Positions 52,380 through 63,384 of a stretch of 64,000 nt of DNA are shown here, one piece after another. Position numbers and translations under genes: made by a program. Under the pieces are notes generated by a model. That model was not told the DNA's origin. It made no database searches and worked only from the letters and a program-made list of their open reading frames with translations. The stretch is from the NCBI GenBank assembly GCA_047967505.1, contig CM106538.1; one strand, written 5' to 3'. Source of the DNA: Dipteris shenzhenensis. Its lineage: Eukaryota; Polypodiophyta; Polypodiopsida; Gleicheniales. Numbering within the stretch: the stretch's first letter is position 1; the number at the start of each line of letters is the position of its first letter.

Positions 52380-52998
52380 TGATTTTGGTCTTATTTATCG
52401 GAAGTGTGCCCAAGTGTGCCAACATTAAGGTTGGTCTTAAAGGCAATAGTTGGGCTTGGTGGAGGTTTACTAGAGCATTGGTGAAGTGAGGATTCAAAAG
52501 TTCTTTTCCCGTTTGAGCAATACCTTAATAATATAGCAAACGCTATGCCCAAGATCACTTGGGACACTGCATTAGTTGAGGCATTCCAATGCACACCACA
52601 AATTCATGCGATCATCACATCCAAAATGCTAGAGGATAGGTTGGCAATCCTTCATCAAACCAAATCCTTGAAAGGTACCAAGATATGGATACCAGAAGAT
52701 CTTACCCCTCAACAGCTTAAGATGAAGGCTACTGAACTCCAAAAAGTATGGGAAGCTCGAAAGAATGGAAAATGGGCAGTATATCATGAAGGCGCTACCC
52801 TCATTAAAGATTTCAACATTGCTGAGATGTAGATGTGGAGACACTCAGTCCATACCTGATGTAATAATAAGTCTTCTAAAGACACTAGGTTGGACCCTCA
52901 ACCCTTAATTGATATTTTTGTTTTACTAAACTCTCAGTCCTTAACTGATGTTGGTTTCCTAAGTCTCATAGACCTTTTGGTCTTTTGTAGACTATAAT

Positions 52999-53055
<57 letters not shown>

Positions 53056-53090
53056 ATCTCTCTCCCTCTCCCTCCCTCTCTCCATCCCTC
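52380..53090 (+). mobile_element. ORF1-only LINE derivative related to LINE-B
   Basis: The frame 52545-52832 encodes a protein end whose wording matches the ORF1 C-terminal domain of LINE-B: KGTKIWIPEDLTPQQLKMKA and ARKNGKWAVYHEGATLI versus MDEDLTPLQVEKR and ARKEGKWAVVREGRLL. ORF2 is absent. Only about 140 bp after the ORF1 stop comes the double hairpin AGTCT...AGACC TTTT GGTCT...AGACT (52971-53000) and a long (TC)n tail to about 53060. The layout recalls HAL1 (half-L1) elements. The 5' limit is not visible. Confidence 0.65.
52971..53000 (+). other. 3' double hairpin, second copy
   Basis: Two nested 5-bp stems identical to those at the LINE-B 3' end, with a TTTT loop instead of CATC, followed by ATAATATAT and (TC)n. 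Confidence 0.7.
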
Positions 53091-53505
53091 TTCTACTAGA
53101 GAAGAAACAAATTTAAAAATAATGTTATGGCTCTAAATATCATCTACCTCTATATTCACTTCCTCTCTACCTTTTTGCAACAAACATATAGCCGAATGGT
53201 AAGATGAAAATGTAATAAAGAGGTAATTTACAAAGCGAAATCATTCATTACCTTGAAACTATGTGTTCTTTCTTTTGAAGTTGATTCTCTATACTCCAAT
53301 AAGGTAAAGGAAGAGGCAAAAATGATAGACCACCCTTTTTTTGTACTTCTTCTAAGAAGAATCAGGTCGCACCTTTGGTTTCTAGGAAGAGAGCAGTAAT
53401 GTACCAATGAATGAAAGTGATAACGAAATAGGAGAGAAGAGGGCTTTCTCTAAGAGATTTTTGCAGGTGTAAGAAAAACGTGAACAAAGAAAGAGTAGAG
53501 AAAAT
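53091..53505. other. Host-side sequence of repeat R2, left part
   Basis: Purine-rich sequence (GATAACGAAATAGGAGAGAAG...). With 56640-57100 it resembles 61950-62620, suggesting one dispersed repeat split by the small-LTR element. The similarity is loose in this left part. Confidence 0.35.
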
Positions 53506-53635
53506 CGTTAAAAATAGTGTAAATTGCACTATCCATATAGGGCATAGGGGCAAACCCTAACCCTAAGGGGTTCACATGTATATCTTCATGTTCATTGTCA
53601 ATACACTTAGTGTATAGGTAGCTATATCATGTGCA

Positions 53636-53672
<37 letters not shown>

Positions 53673-53682
53673 TTTGCTATCA
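53506..53682 (+). repeat. 5' LTR of the small-LTR element
   Basis: Contains GTGTAAATTGCACTATCCAT, GGGGTTCACATGTATATCTT and a (CT)n run, and ends TTTTGCTATCA. Its first base pair is CG where the other LTR has TG. Confidence 0.8.
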
Positions 53683-53700
53683 TGGAATCATGGCACCAGG
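53683..53700 (+). other. Primer-binding-like site of the small-LTR element
   Basis: TGGAATCATGGCACCAGG directly follows the LTR. It resembles the initiator-Met site TGGTATCAGAGCCAGG with changes and an insertion, so it is a degenerate or variant site. Confidence 0.5.
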
Positions 53701-56457
53701 TGCTCCCACTCCCTTCATGAGTGTCAAGCCCGCCGTTCATGAGGCATCTTCCCTTGAGAGAGTTTTTTATTTGAGAGAGAGTGTAAGCCCTTGTTCCACC
53801 AAGGCACAAAAGCCCTTGTTCCGCCAAGGCATATACCCTCTGTTTGAGGCATCTTCTTCATTTCCATAGCTCAGCTTGTAGAGCTTTCTCCCTCTCCATT
53901 TTAGACCAAAAGCTCTCCATTCCGCTTCATGGAGCTTTATTTATGCTCATTTTAGTGTTTTCCCTTTCCTTATGTTTATTGAGTCTAAGAGAGAGAGATA
54001 TTCAGTTTGAGAGAGGATAGGAAGTGGTTCTCTTAAGCTTTGAGAGAACAATAGCCAGGCACAACGAGATTTCAACAACGTCAAAGCCCACCTTCATGCA
54101 ATGCGACATTAACAACATAAGTACTAGAGCTTGAAGTAAAGACCTTCAAGCATCAAGCACATAGGTAGCCCTACCTTTTTGTTCAAGGCTACTCAAAGCC
54201 TTGGAGACTCCCAATACAACTGAGCTCCATGTAGTTTCAAACAATGACAACCAAAGGTCCATCCAAGAGACGTGCCCACCTTGCAGCTTCCATGCCAAGC
54301 TGTAATGCCTTGCAATAACCAGATCAAGCTCCAGGCAGCAAAATAGCAAGCCAACGGGCTCCAGCTCTACTAGGTGCTCTATACAGCCAACTCCTAGCAC
54401 CGACAAGTCCAATGCTCCCTCACCAAAAGCATCCCCAGGTCCTTCTACAACACCTTGGTGCAGCCTCTCATAGCCATAGCAGTAACTCTAAGGCCAATTA
54501 CATAGCCTCTAATGACAGGCATATCTGGTCCTTCCACAACACAGTCATCCAACTCCTCGACTCCTTCATGCGCTAACATGAGTGACAGCAGCATCAACAA
54601 ATGGCTCCAGCTCGCCTCCATCTCAACAACTGACCTACGAGCAAACAGCCATGCAAAGTACAACAGCTCCTGCAATCAAACTAACAATGCCTAACCTGGA
54701 GGATTACACAAGATGAGCTGTGCGACACCTCATGCAATCACAAAAGAAGTTCAATCACCTTCTATAACCTCTCAGCCAAGCTGAACCGAATAAGCTGACC
54801 GAATGACTCCAAAGTCCTGAGAGCTACAACAGCAAAGCTCCATCAACTCTAGTGGCAACACACGGCCCATGAAGCACCCTGATTGTAGCCAGCCTGGATG
54901 TCCATGCTACATCTGCAATGCAAGCAACTATGATAAGCAAACTATAGCAAGGCAACTCCTCAGACAAGCCCAAAGTGACACGTCCAATGCTCCATGCAAA
55001 TGGAGCTCCTCTGACCAACTCCCATACATGCTCCTTCAACGCCATCTTTAAATGAGCTACCTTCAACATAGCAACAACCACCTACGCAGGGCTAGAGTGC
55101 CTCCATAGTTCTCCATGCCATCAACCAGCGAGCCCGTCATGCCACGTAATGCCTTCATGGCTTTACTCAGCTCTCAATGAACTCAAATGAAATCTCAGAG
55201 ATTTTGTCAGGAATCTCTGAGATTCTAACCTTATCTCTGTTGCACACATGGAACTTTCCAAGCCCAACCAACCTTGGCTTGGTCACCATTCATCCATGTG
55301 GCATATCAAATGCATCAACTAACCTTACCTTGCCATGTCATCATGCCACCATGTCAGCATGAGCCATGTCATCAATGGCCACCTCAGTAGTGTGCTAGCT
55401 CAACTGCCTTGTTCGTCTGCACAGTTAGTAGTGCCACATGTTAGACCCTCCTTCTAGGCACACTTGCCTCTTCACAGGCACAAAGTGTACACAACATGTG
55501 ACCTCCCACTGCCACCTTACCATATGCCACATCATCATTTTTGGCCTTCTTGGAATCAAAGTTTGGCCTATCCTTCCGAGGCCCATATCTTTTGATCCAG
55601 AGGGAATTTTGTAGAGCTATAAAAAGCAAAAATGATCACCAATTTGTGCTCTACACACTGAGTACCTTAGATCTACCATCTGACTTTTCCATATGTCAAC
55701 ATTATCAAATCCTCTTCATCGGAACCACCTCTTGATCCATTGCAGCATACCCAACAATTAAAATGAACCGAGATAAAATTCATTTGCTACATTTATTGCA
55801 TCGACATGTAGTCTAGTTGTAGACTAGCACTGCCATAGAGGAGATCTAACTCCACCAAGCCAAGTCAGCCATTGTCGCATTACCCGATAAGTTCCCACCA
55901 ACGTCAGTCGATGCGGTTCTATCATCCATGTACACATTCACATATCTGACACCCATTCAGTTCTCTTAGCATTTGGCACTTCAGCACCTTAGTGTGACAC
56001 TTGGTAGAGTGATCTTTCTTGAATTTAGGATTGTTGCACACATCTTGCACACACACATGCCACCCATGTACAGTCACTTTGTTGACTATTTTTGGCATTA
56101 GTTCTCGTACACATACATCAGCCTTGTATAGCCTCTTGGCTACTCCCAACATGTAGTTGTCATCTTCATTTTACTATAGGCTTGATCCTTGGCACATCAT
56201 AGTTCTCACATGACTTGGTTCTGATAGTATAGCATAAGCTCCCCAGTGGCAGCTCACACACAGGTTTCTCATGGGTAGACACTCTCATTGGTTCATGGGT
56301 AAGCCTCTTGCACAGACCACCAGACTGCCTCCAGCATGGAGTTATTTTCATCACACAGTTGATGATACATCGGTCAGTTTTGGATGCTATCATATGCACC
56401 AAACGAAATGCACAAAAAGTTCTTGTACATGTACCCTCTACTTACCCATTGCAATTT
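53701..56457 (+). other. Interior (cargo) of the small-LTR element
   Basis: No retrotransposon domain appears in any frame. The first part has a short direct repeat, AAGCCCTTGTTCCRCCAAGGCA, at 53787 and 53810. The middle (54450-55400) is CA-rich with short Ser/Thr/Asn-rich frames (54512-54694 and 54869-55051 lie in the same frame). The right part (55900-56400) has Cys-rich - strand frames. It may be captured genomic or mRNA-derived sequence, but no source was recognised. Confidence 0.5.
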
Positions 56458-56466
56458 AAGAGGGGG
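56458..56466 (+). other. Polypurine tract of the small-LTR element
   Basis: AAGAGGGGG immediately before the right LTR start TGTTGAAG. Confidence 0.65.
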
Positions 56467-56639
56467 TGTTGAAGAAAAGTGTAAATTGCACTATCCACAT
56501 AGGGCATAGGGGCAAACCCTAACCCTAGCCCTAAGGGGTTCACATGTATATCTTCAATTCATTGTCAATACACAGTGTGTATACGTAGCTATATCGTGTG
56601 CATTCCTCTCTCTCTCTCCTCCTCTCACTTCTGCTATCA
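56467..56639 (+). repeat. 3' LTR of the small-LTR element
   Basis: Starts TGTTGAAGAAAAGTGTAAAT and ends CTTCTGCTATCA. It matches the 5' LTR over its length except for the microsatellite, which is shorter here. Confidence 0.8.
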
Positions 56640-57069
56640 AAAATGACTAATCAAGAGTACAATAGAGATACTTTGAAACAATGTGCTACAAGATGGTGGG
56701 AATGCATTTTTTAAGTGCATGGAGGAGGTGAAACATTTTGGAAGAAAGAGAACAGTGAAAGAGTTGGTTTGGAAGTCAAAGTTGGTTGAACTAGAAGGGT
56801 AGCGTGAGCACAATTCTAGTTTAGGGCTAGTTTGGATGAGAGAGAAACAAAGAGGCCTGACATGGTCAGGCTAGTAGACCTGCCATGGGTAATATTTTAT
56901 TGTGAAGCACCAATGACGTGTTTTGGGGTATTTTGGAAAAAAAAGGAACTTCCCCTAGAATTGGGAGCCTTTGTTACAGAGAAGTCCACATGGCATAATC
57001 TCCTTAATGGATTCCATATGCCCTTATCCAGGCCTCTAATATTTTAAAAGTTCTCTAAAGGGCCCCCTT
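56640..57069. repeat. Dispersed repeat R2, copy 1
   Basis: It shares with 62240-62620 the ordered blocks GTGCTACAAG, TAGTTT.G....TGGTTTG, TTTTATTGTGAAG, CAATGA, CTCCCTTATCCA and CCCTTTTTTAGTC. In both copies the block is followed on the right by - strand LINE-like coding remains. Identity is moderate. The family was not recognised. Confidence 0.5.
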
Positions 57070-58920
57070 TTTTAGTCCAAAATTCTTGTAATGAGAGGAG
57101 AAAATCTATCCTATAAATTAATGGTCTTACTAATCAAATTTTGGGATAGATAAATTCCATCCAATCTTGCCTCTCTTCTATTATCCCCTACTTGATTATT
57201 CCCTTGGAGGCATGGAGGTAACTAGTTTTAGTGAGTCTTTAAAATGATCCCAAGCATGTAGCTCAGCCCCTCTAATTATTACTGACCATTTGTCCTATCA
57301 CCTATCTTTCCTATGTTCCACTATGTTGAAATCTCCAAGCACCACAACATCACCATCTATTCAACTTAAGGAATCCCAAGTAAGAATTATACTTTGGGTC
57401 TTGATGGGAGCATAAATGGAAATAGTAATCAAGTTATCACCTTTTAAATGACATTTTATAGGCACCCATCTCTATTGGGTGCCAATGAACTCTTGGATAA
57501 AACCTCCTTGAAAATGAGAGAGGAGATTAATGGTGGTGGTGCCTCCTCTCCCTTCTTCATGTTTTGTGAAAAACCAAGATCTCTTCCTATCTACAACCTT
57601 CAATTTGGCCTCCAAGACCTAATTGGTAGCTTTTACTTATTGAGGAGCTAGAGTTAGCTCTCATTCAATGAGAGATCTTAGAAGCCCTACTAGGGTCTAT
57701 CAATCCCCTAGCTTACCATTTCCTTAGACCCCTACTTAGCCTTGCAGTTATCTGGGGAGAACTTTCCTTGATCTAGGATTTCCTTCTCATGTTATGCATA
57801 GTGGCATGTGTCTTCCCTTGCACTATGAAATTATTTTCACCTTGACTGGGCTGGGGAAGTTCTTCCTCAGTCCCATTTTCCTCTATAGTGTCAGTGAGTA
57901 TAGCATCCTCTTTGTAAATTTCACTGTCAAATTATTTTGACCCAACCAGGTTAATTTTAACATCATCAACAACATCCTCCATGCATTCCTACTTTTCTAG
58001 GTTCTCTTTAATCAATCCTCTGTCTCTTTATTTGTAAGGGCATCAAACCTAGTTTTAGAGATGATGTGTACATCCTGACTCTTCTTTGTCATGTCATCTT
58101 GTGGCCCTTGAGAATGATTCTTATTTTCCTCTTTTTGGGAAGGGGGTAGTTTGGTGGTCTCAACAGTCTTGCCTCCCTTGGGGAGCCACTTGTTCATGGA
58201 GGGGTAGGGGTAGTCCTTGGGTAGTCTTAGGAATCTCAAAAGGTACTTTTAGCCTTACCCATCTTCTGGGGGCAGTTCTTAACTACATGGCTAGACTCCT
58301 TATATATAAAACAAGAGCTAGGTAAATTTTTATAGACTAGCTTCTTCTCTCTATAGAACTAACCATTTCCAACTAAGGATTACTAGGGTGTCTGGCCTCT
58401 CCTTTGACATGTCAATTTGTACATAGATCTAAGCTTAGTTCGCCTCTAAGTTTTTGATGAACTATTTCTTTTCATTCCCATGCACTTCTCCCAGGCTACT
58501 ACAGAGTTTTGCTACCTGATTGTAGAGGGATAGAAGGAATTTTGGGAGCTTGACCTAAACTCGGATTTTGGTAGACCATTGATTATCCTGTGAGAATTCC
58601 ATAGTCCACCCTCAACATTAAGATTGTGAGTCGGCCATAGCACATGTTGTCAAACCTATTCTACCATCTCGGCCTTCTCAAAAAGAAAAACGTAAAATCC
58701 TTCAGGCAAGAACCTTATGTTTGATACAACTATGCCTTTCTTGACCCCATTTGTCCTCACCCAATACTTTACGGTAGTTGCAGGAGGGTGAGTACCCAGG
58801 AGAAAACCAACCAATGCATGTTTCTTTAGCCAATCCATGGAACCTTCATGAGGATCATGTCCAACATGGCATGGCTCTTCTCATTTATAGATTCTTGATT
58901 TGTTGAAGAAAATTTAGATG
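57070..58920 (-). pseudogene. LINE-C: L1-type ORF1 and endonuclease relic
   Basis: On the - strand, ORF1 is seen at 58656-58838 (ALVGFLLGTHPPATTVKYWV with VVSNIRFLPEGFYVFLFEKA, DUF4283) and its hydrophilic tail at 58012-58239. ORF2 starts near 57720 and has NLITISIYAPIKTQSIILTW and VVVLGDFNIVEHRK, with GDFN at 57325-57336. The next block (VIIRGAELHAWDHFKD) matches LINE-A (VIRGSELEAWEEMKDQW). The reverse transcriptase and 3' end are missing, because repeat R2 begins at about 57070. Confidence 0.75.
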
Positions 58921-59479
58921 CACTTGTTGATGCTCTGGGGTTAGCATCTTTTTTTTCTTTGGTGGTCGTTGTGTCTTTTTATTTTTTCACATTCTTTTCT
59001 TTGGTGCTAGGAGAGCTAGTATAGTTTCTTTGTTGGCCTAGTGATATTGCAAAGAACATGCCTTGATTGCTCTAGATTGTGCCCATGTACATGGGATTAG
59101 GGGGCAAGGAACTGGGTGCTTTCCCTCCACTTTTATCTCACAAGGATCAATTGGGAGTCATGACAGTAGATGTCACAGCCATCTAAGAGGTGGAAGTCAC
59201 AATAGCTATGGCAGGGGCATCAGCCTCCTTGGCAGGGAGCTAGGAGAAAGAAACATCTTCCCAAGAAAAAGGCTTTTGCACATACTTAGGGAAATCACTT
59301 GGTTGTTCAATATCATTTAGTTCTACAAAGAAACTCAAATTTAGATCTTGAGGGTGTAGAGAAGCAGTAAGGGGGAGGGGATGGAGGTGATGTGGTTATC
59401 CCACCAGGGTCTCCTTCCATCGCATCACTCCACCTCCTCGCTTCTTGTTCCATAACATAGTCTTAGAATGGCATGCCTT
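58921..59479. other. No recognised gene
   Basis: This may contain the eroded N-terminal part of LINE-C ORF1. It has short frames only (for example 59063-59320, + strand, His/Gly/Ser-rich). Confidence 0.35.
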
Positions 59480-59902
59480 TCAATGTCATACCTCTACTAA
59501 TGGAATATGGCCCCCAACTAGCAATTCATCATCCCCATAGCATCCCACAAAAAGTTTTTCCATCACCACCTTTGGTACATAAAAGACATGCATAAAATCT
59601 TCCTTCCAATGAAGCACCTACTCCCATGAAAATCTATCAACACTTGTTATCATAACCTTTGATGAAATTTATAAATACTCAAAATTTTGTAAAAAATGTC
59701 ACCAAATCTTATATCTAAAAGGTTTACTTGACAATGCATCAAGTCTTTTGCATTAGACGTTCTTATTATCCGCATTCATCAAACAACTCACGTAACCAAT
59801 CCTCATATATACCCTTGCAAGTAATGTTATTCTTATCCTTGTTAATTGCTTAGAGTTGGAAGAAATCAACAAAGCATGGGGAATGCTAGGAACCAATTTA
59901 GT
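59480..59902 (-). repeat. Unclassified dispersed repeat R1, copy 2
   Basis: Counterpart of 51350-51830 (see there). It ends where the 218-bp tandem duplication begins. Confidence 0.5.
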
Positions 59903-60430
59903 GGATCATTTCTCTCACTAGTGCTTGGCTTCATGGCAGATCACACATCATTAAAGATTCGGGTTCTATAACCTTCACTCATCTCTATACTAGGAAGTGG
60001 CCATTCAAGAGTATCAAAGGAAGGCAACATAGTTTGTTATAGTTTTCCATGATCTCCCTCATTTTCATGTAGGATGGACATCAAGTCGTTTAAAAAGTTC
60101 CATGTTTCTTCAATTCTAATGGATCATTTCTCTCACTAGTGCTTGGCTTCATGGCAGATCACACATCATTAAAGATTTGGGTTCTATAAGCTTCACTCAT
60201 CTCTATACTAGGAAGTGGCCATTCAAGACTATCAAAGGAAGGCAACATAGTTTGTTATAGTTTTCCATGATCTCCCTCATTTTCATGCAAGATGGACATC
60301 AAGTCTTTAATTTTTCTTCAATTCTAATGGAGTACAAACCTCATAATAAAGCTTCCCTAGCTCATTGTCATGGAGTATGAACATCAAGCCATTTAAAAAA
60401 GTTCTATTTTTCTTCTTAATGTTGATGGAG
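59903..60430. repeat. 218-bp tandem duplication with a partial third unit
   Basis: GGATCATTTCTCTCACTAGT begins at 59903 and again at 60121. The units are almost identical to about 60250, then differ by a short deletion. A degenerate third piece (GGAGTATGAACATCAAGCCA and TTTAAAAAAGTTC) lies at 60373-60430. Confidence 0.88.
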
Positions 60431-62239
60431 TGCGACCTTCCTTCATACTGAATTTTCCCTAGCTCATGCATCCTACAAGCTCCATTCATTGTTTAACATC
60501 TACAACAAAAATTAAAGACACGGTCAATAATTACCATCTTAATCCTTATAATTGCATCTTTGATACAAATATCCTTGTGTGTGAAGGCATACTGAACATG
60601 GACCTTGTTTACTATTTTTCCCCCAAAAATCATGTCAAAGTCTAGAACTCTCCTGTTCCAATGTTTTGAGAGGTTTCGTGAATCCTCTTTCCTTTCCCCC
60701 AATTAGTGGGCTATATTTTGTTCCATGAATACTTTTTGTTTACTTGGGGGGTCCATTCATCATTGTTAATTTTTAATATTGTTCATGATGATAGATTGTA
60801 ACTTGCTTCAATATTGTTCATTTTCAATTCCATCTTGAATGTTTCCTGAAAAAATGATAACAATAAACAATGAAACCTTACTTAGATAATAAGGGATGCT
60901 AGAACTTTACAACTATTTTTTTTTAAAAAGGCCTAAAATACTCAAAGAAAATAGTAATTTTTAAAGCAAGAAAAGCAGAAGGATTAAAGACTCACTACGT
61001 ATAAGACAAAGAACATTAAAAAAAAAAAAAGTTTTTGAAGCTTGGTGTAACTAATTCAAATCTATGGTTCTTGATAAAGATAGAGATTGAGGAGGAGATA
61101 CCTCTCAACAAACCTCTTCAATATCTATCAAAATTTGTGTTGAAAAATCAAGAATGCAAGATTAGCCGTGTTCATTAAAAGAAGTGAATCTTGTTATCTA
61201 TCTTCAAAAAAAAAAAACTTAAATTGAAATACTACCTTGTTATCTACTTCCAAAAAGTGATTAAATAAATACCGTTCTTAAGTTAAAATCAAGGATACTT
61301 TGTAAATTATATTTAAACATCATTTCAAACTACTTAAACTATCGAAATAATTGAATTTATTTCCCCACACAAGAAAATGAACAATGAAACGAACCTCTTG
61401 TTATCGAATATGGTGTTTATACTAAAACTAAAAGCTACTTTAAAACTTATCTACTTAACCTATTAAAATAAATTGGGTTTATAGCTCCAAATAAGAAAAT
61501 GGACAATCAAGAGGAGGAAAGTCTGGGATCTCTAACTCACCAAACTTGGAGAAAGGAAGTGCATCTTGATTTTTTGGGTTTTGAAGCACATTGTTGTTGA
61601 CATTCGATGAGGTCAATACAATGGATTCTAATACATTATTGTACTCTTGATTTTTAACATTCTCCATATTTCTCTCAAGCTTATAAAAAGGTAGGCCTTA
61701 TTACAAAGAATATACACAAAACAAAGCAAGGGCCCTGTTTTAGCTCACAATAAGTAAAAACGAATCATTGGTTTCACTCCCTATGCACATACCAAGATAA
61801 TAACTCAAAAGCTTATTCTAACAAAGATATCAAATAATGAAACCAAAATTCATAGATTAGTACACATCAAGATCCAAATTTCTTCTATTCAAGTTTCCAT
61901 GAACAACACCTTATTCTATACAATACACAAAGATTTGTAGAGCAAATCAAAGTACGAACAAAAGAAAGGTCATACCTCCTGGTTTCCTCTTTCAAGGATG
62001 GAAATAGTAAACCACCATTGAAACGCACTTTTCTTGCATCTATGAAGGTAGAGAGTCATCACAACCCTCATATTTGATTGAAAGAGAGACGAATCTAGAA
62101 TGGATGAAGACAATAGAGAAGAGACACAAATGCAAGAGAATGGATATAAGATTTTGTTCAAAAATACTATAAGAGGAGAGAGAAAAAACATGAGAAGGAA
62201 AAAACATGATTGAGAACGGTTTTTAGCTGATTTTGAATG
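60431..62239. other. AT-rich stretch without a recognised gene
   Basis: A-runs occur at 61018-61030 and 61206-61218. The frame 61479-61667 (- strand, 62 codons, ending ELEIPDFPPLDCPFSYLEL) is weakly like a LINE ORF1 N-terminus but cannot be assigned. Nothing else was seen. Confidence 0.4.
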
Positions 62240-62620
62240 GTGCTACAAGGGGAGGTTATCTCAATAGCTCACATTTGGTAGAGGTGGAATTGGGAACAGA
62301 GGGAAATTCAGTGAGACCTATTTGGATTCAAAGTTATGAACCAAAAGGTTCAATGTAAGGAAAACATAAGCATGGTTCTAGTTTGAGAATGGTTTGAGGG
62401 TGAGGAACATGAGGAGAACTAACAAGGTCATGTTAGACCTATCAAAGGAATTTTTTATTGTGAAGAGCCAATGAGATTTTAATAGGTTTTTCGTAAATAA
62501 ACTAATTTATCTTAAAATTGAATTTATATGTGTCCACCTGGTAAAATCATGCTAAAGGGTTCCATGCTCCCTTATCCATCCTTTATTATTTTAGTACGTA
62601 TACACTATATAGAACCCCTT
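62240..62620. repeat. Dispersed repeat R2, copy 2
   Basis: Counterpart of 56640-57069 (see there). Confidence 0.5.
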
Positions 62621-63017
62621 TTTTAGTCTAATTTTTTTATAATGAACCTCCTTTAAATTCTTTGGTTTGCCAAATTGAATATGATAGCATCCTTTCCCAA
62701 GGGGTAAAACTCTAGTAGCATGGGTAATGGAGCCTACAAACATTGCATGAAGATCATTCAAATGGCCTTTGCCGATTGATCTCAACAATCAAGAGACACG
62801 CCAATAAAGAAGCCTCCATGGTAGAAACTGTGTCTTGAATGGTAAAAGGGTTGAGCATACAGAACCTAGTGACCTTTTCTCTAAAAACTTCACGTACTTT
62901 TCTAAAAATCCCCTCTCCATGAGCAAACTCAGCTATCATGTGATCATCACACTTACTATGCCAAAGGAATGGCATATCAAGATCAAAGCATGCGAGAAAC
63001 TTTGTGATATATACCAA
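62621..63017 (-). pseudogene. Possible LINE ORF1 (DUF4283-like) fragment
   Basis: The frames 62754-63017 and 62591-62788 together read MPFLWHSKCDDHMIAEFAHG, then GSITHATRVLPLGKGCYHIQ and IRLKKGFYIV. The last part resembles a DUF4283 second half (G.I....P.GKG.Y.I.F...LKKGFY.V). The call is tentative. Confidence 0.4.
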
Positions 63018-63149
63018 TGACTCCTACAAACCCGCTATAGACTGTACTTTTGGCCTCAAAAATCCCTTTAAGATTTTCATAACCCTTTCAAGGAAAAACA
63101 ATCAATGACTTTGGACTATTCTTGCAATGGCTACCTCATCTAGTCTATG

Positions 63150-63384
63150 TACAAGTAGGTGCACCTAGATTGTCATAATGCTTGAGAAAAAGTGTTAAGC
63201 ACAACTTAAATGGATTTAATCCTAGACTTAGTGATTCTCAATAAGGAGATCTCCCTTTTTCCACAAGTAGGTGCACCTAGGTTGTCATAATGCTTGAGAA
63301 AAACTGTTAAGTAAGCACATAATCTCAATGGATTCATCAGTCCTAGACTTAGTGATGCTCAATAAGAAGATCTCCCTTTTTCCA
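63150..63384. repeat. Tandem duplication of about 114 bp
   Basis: AAGTAGGTGCACCTAGRTTG starts at 63150 and at 63264, and both units end GATCTCCCTTTTTCCAC. The second has a few inserted bases (TAAGTAAGCACATAATCTC). Confidence 0.85.

Larger units (their letters stand above)
53506..56639 (+). mobile_element. Small-LTR non-autonomous retroelement with about 2.8 kb of cargo
   Basis: Direct repeats 53506-53682 (177 bp) and 56467-56639 (173 bp) end in CTATCA. The first is followed by a primer-site-like TGGAATCATGGCACCAGG and the second is preceded by the purine tract AAGAGGGGG. AAAAT flanks both outer ends (53501-53505 and 56640-56644), a 5-bp target duplication. The interior has no gag, protease, integrase or RT motif. 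The LTR size is that of TRIM elements, but the interior is about ten times longer. It depends on another element for movement. Orientation follows from the primer site and purine tract. Confidence 0.8.
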
